Below, one piece after another: positions 7,366 through 7,520 of a DNA stretch of 7,520 nt. The notes under the pieces were generated by a model. It was not told the origin of the DNA, made no database searches, and saw nothing but the letters and a program-made list of their open reading frames with translations. This DNA comes from Oscillospiraceae bacterium (GTDB lineage: Bacteria; Bacillota; Clostridia; Oscillospirales; Ruminococcaceae). Where the stretch lies: NCBI GenBank assembly GCA_017416665.1, contig JAFQBO010000332.1, positions 1 through 7,520 on the forward strand, in the 5' to 3' direction. Made by a program: the position numbers and the translations under genes. Within the stretch, counting starts at the first letter, position 1. Each line of letters starts with the position of its first letter.

Positions 7366-7392
7366 GTGTCCCGACTGGACATTTTCGGGCAC
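7366..7392 (+). terminator. Weak hairpin after the pseudokinase gene
   Basis: An 8-bp stem with one bulged T (7366-7374 with 7385-7392) and a 10-nt loop starts about 35 bp after the stop codon. A shorter alternative pairs 7362-7366 with 7371-7375. No T-run follows, so termination here is uncertain. It is the best candidate in this AT-rich flank. Confidence 0.25.
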
Positions 7393-7402
7393 AATTTAAT
7401 CG

Positions 7403-7490
7403 TAAATTATAATTAATGCACGACGATTTATTTTAAGTAATTGATTTTCTGTAGGGGCGACCATTGGTCGCCCGTTTGAATTATAATTTA
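7403..7490. repeat. Distant 12-bp inverted repeat flanking the left hairpin
   Basis: TAAATTATAATT (7403-7414) and AATTATAATTTA (7479-7490) are perfect complements about 64 bp apart. Both contain the self-palindrome AATTATAATT. The right arm lies inside the element at 7450-7520 and the left arm outside it. It may be coincidence in AT-rich DNA or a second copy of an internal element segment. Confidence 0.4.
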
Positions 7491-7520
7491 TTTTGCGGGC
7501 GAGCAATGCTCGCCCCTACA
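7450..7520. repeat. 71-bp palindromic element (MITE- or BIME-like)
   Basis: Outer terminal inverted repeats are TGTAGGGGCGA (7450-7460) and TCGCCCCTACA (7510-7520), 11 bp and perfect. Each end is itself a hairpin: GGGCGACC-ATT-GGTCGCCC on the left, GGGCGAGC-AAT-GCTCGCCC on the right. Over 25 bp the two ends match at 23 positions, and the two differences are partners in the same hairpin pair (C-G against G-C). An AT-rich stretch of about 20 bp joins them. It has no coding capacity. The element ends exactly at the window edge, so it may continue. A related single hairpin lies at 4551-4576. Confidence 0.72.

Noticed and set aside
7332..7449. Riboswitch or small RNA in the AT-rich 3' flank
   Set aside because: Only weak short stems are present, with no conserved riboswitch core or promoter-terminator pair.

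Overview
The window reads as chromosomal DNA of a low-GC, anaerobic-type Firmicute. A Clostridia member of the Ruminococcaceae/Oscillospiraceae (Ruminococcus-like) is the best guess. This rests on the CIRCE-controlled groES-groEL operon, strong AGGAGG ribosome sites, sigma-A-type promoters, AT-rich spacers, clostridial-looking GroEL and GAPDH sequences, and GC-rich palindromic intergenic repeats that I associate with ruminococci. The family is an inference; the genes and sites are seen directly.

Layout: (1) 1-117, a palindromic repeat cut by the window edge, then the groEL terminator. (2) 156-2167, groES-groEL on the minus strand, with a perfect CIRCE operator at the predicted transcription start. 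(3) 2309-3116 and 3121-4500, a plus-strand two-gene unit: an OmpR/PhoB-type response regulator followed 4 bp later by a membrane-anchored HtrA/DegP-type serine protease. A near-consensus promoter precedes it, and upstream of that promoter lie three TGTCRAA units in exact 10-bp phase, two of them perfect Spo0A boxes. No histidine kinase lies beside the regulator. (4) 4501-4927, a 427-bp gene-free stretch rich in inverted repeats, ending in a bidirectional terminator. (5) 4928-6025, gap (glyceraldehyde-3-phosphate dehydrogenase) on the minus strand with its own promoter. (6) 6146-7331, a divergently transcribed orphan gene. It encodes a soluble, cysteine-rich protein built like a PAS-histidine kinase but without the phospho-accepting histidine or a recognisable ATP-lid glycine box. 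A near-perfect 24-bp palindrome follows its promoter. (7) 7332-7520, an AT-rich flank and a 71-bp element with 11-bp terminal inverted repeats and two hairpins that differ by a compensated base-pair change.

Functionally, groESL and htrA are both protein quality control (cytosolic folding, and proteolysis at the outer membrane face). gap is central glycolysis. The regulator-protease pair looks like an envelope-stress or developmental module whose kinase is encoded elsewhere. The most unusual items are the pseudokinase-like protein, the phased Spo0A-box array feeding a kinase-less regulator/protease operon, and the covarying hairpin element. I see no CRISPR array, tRNA, rRNA, transposase or phage gene.
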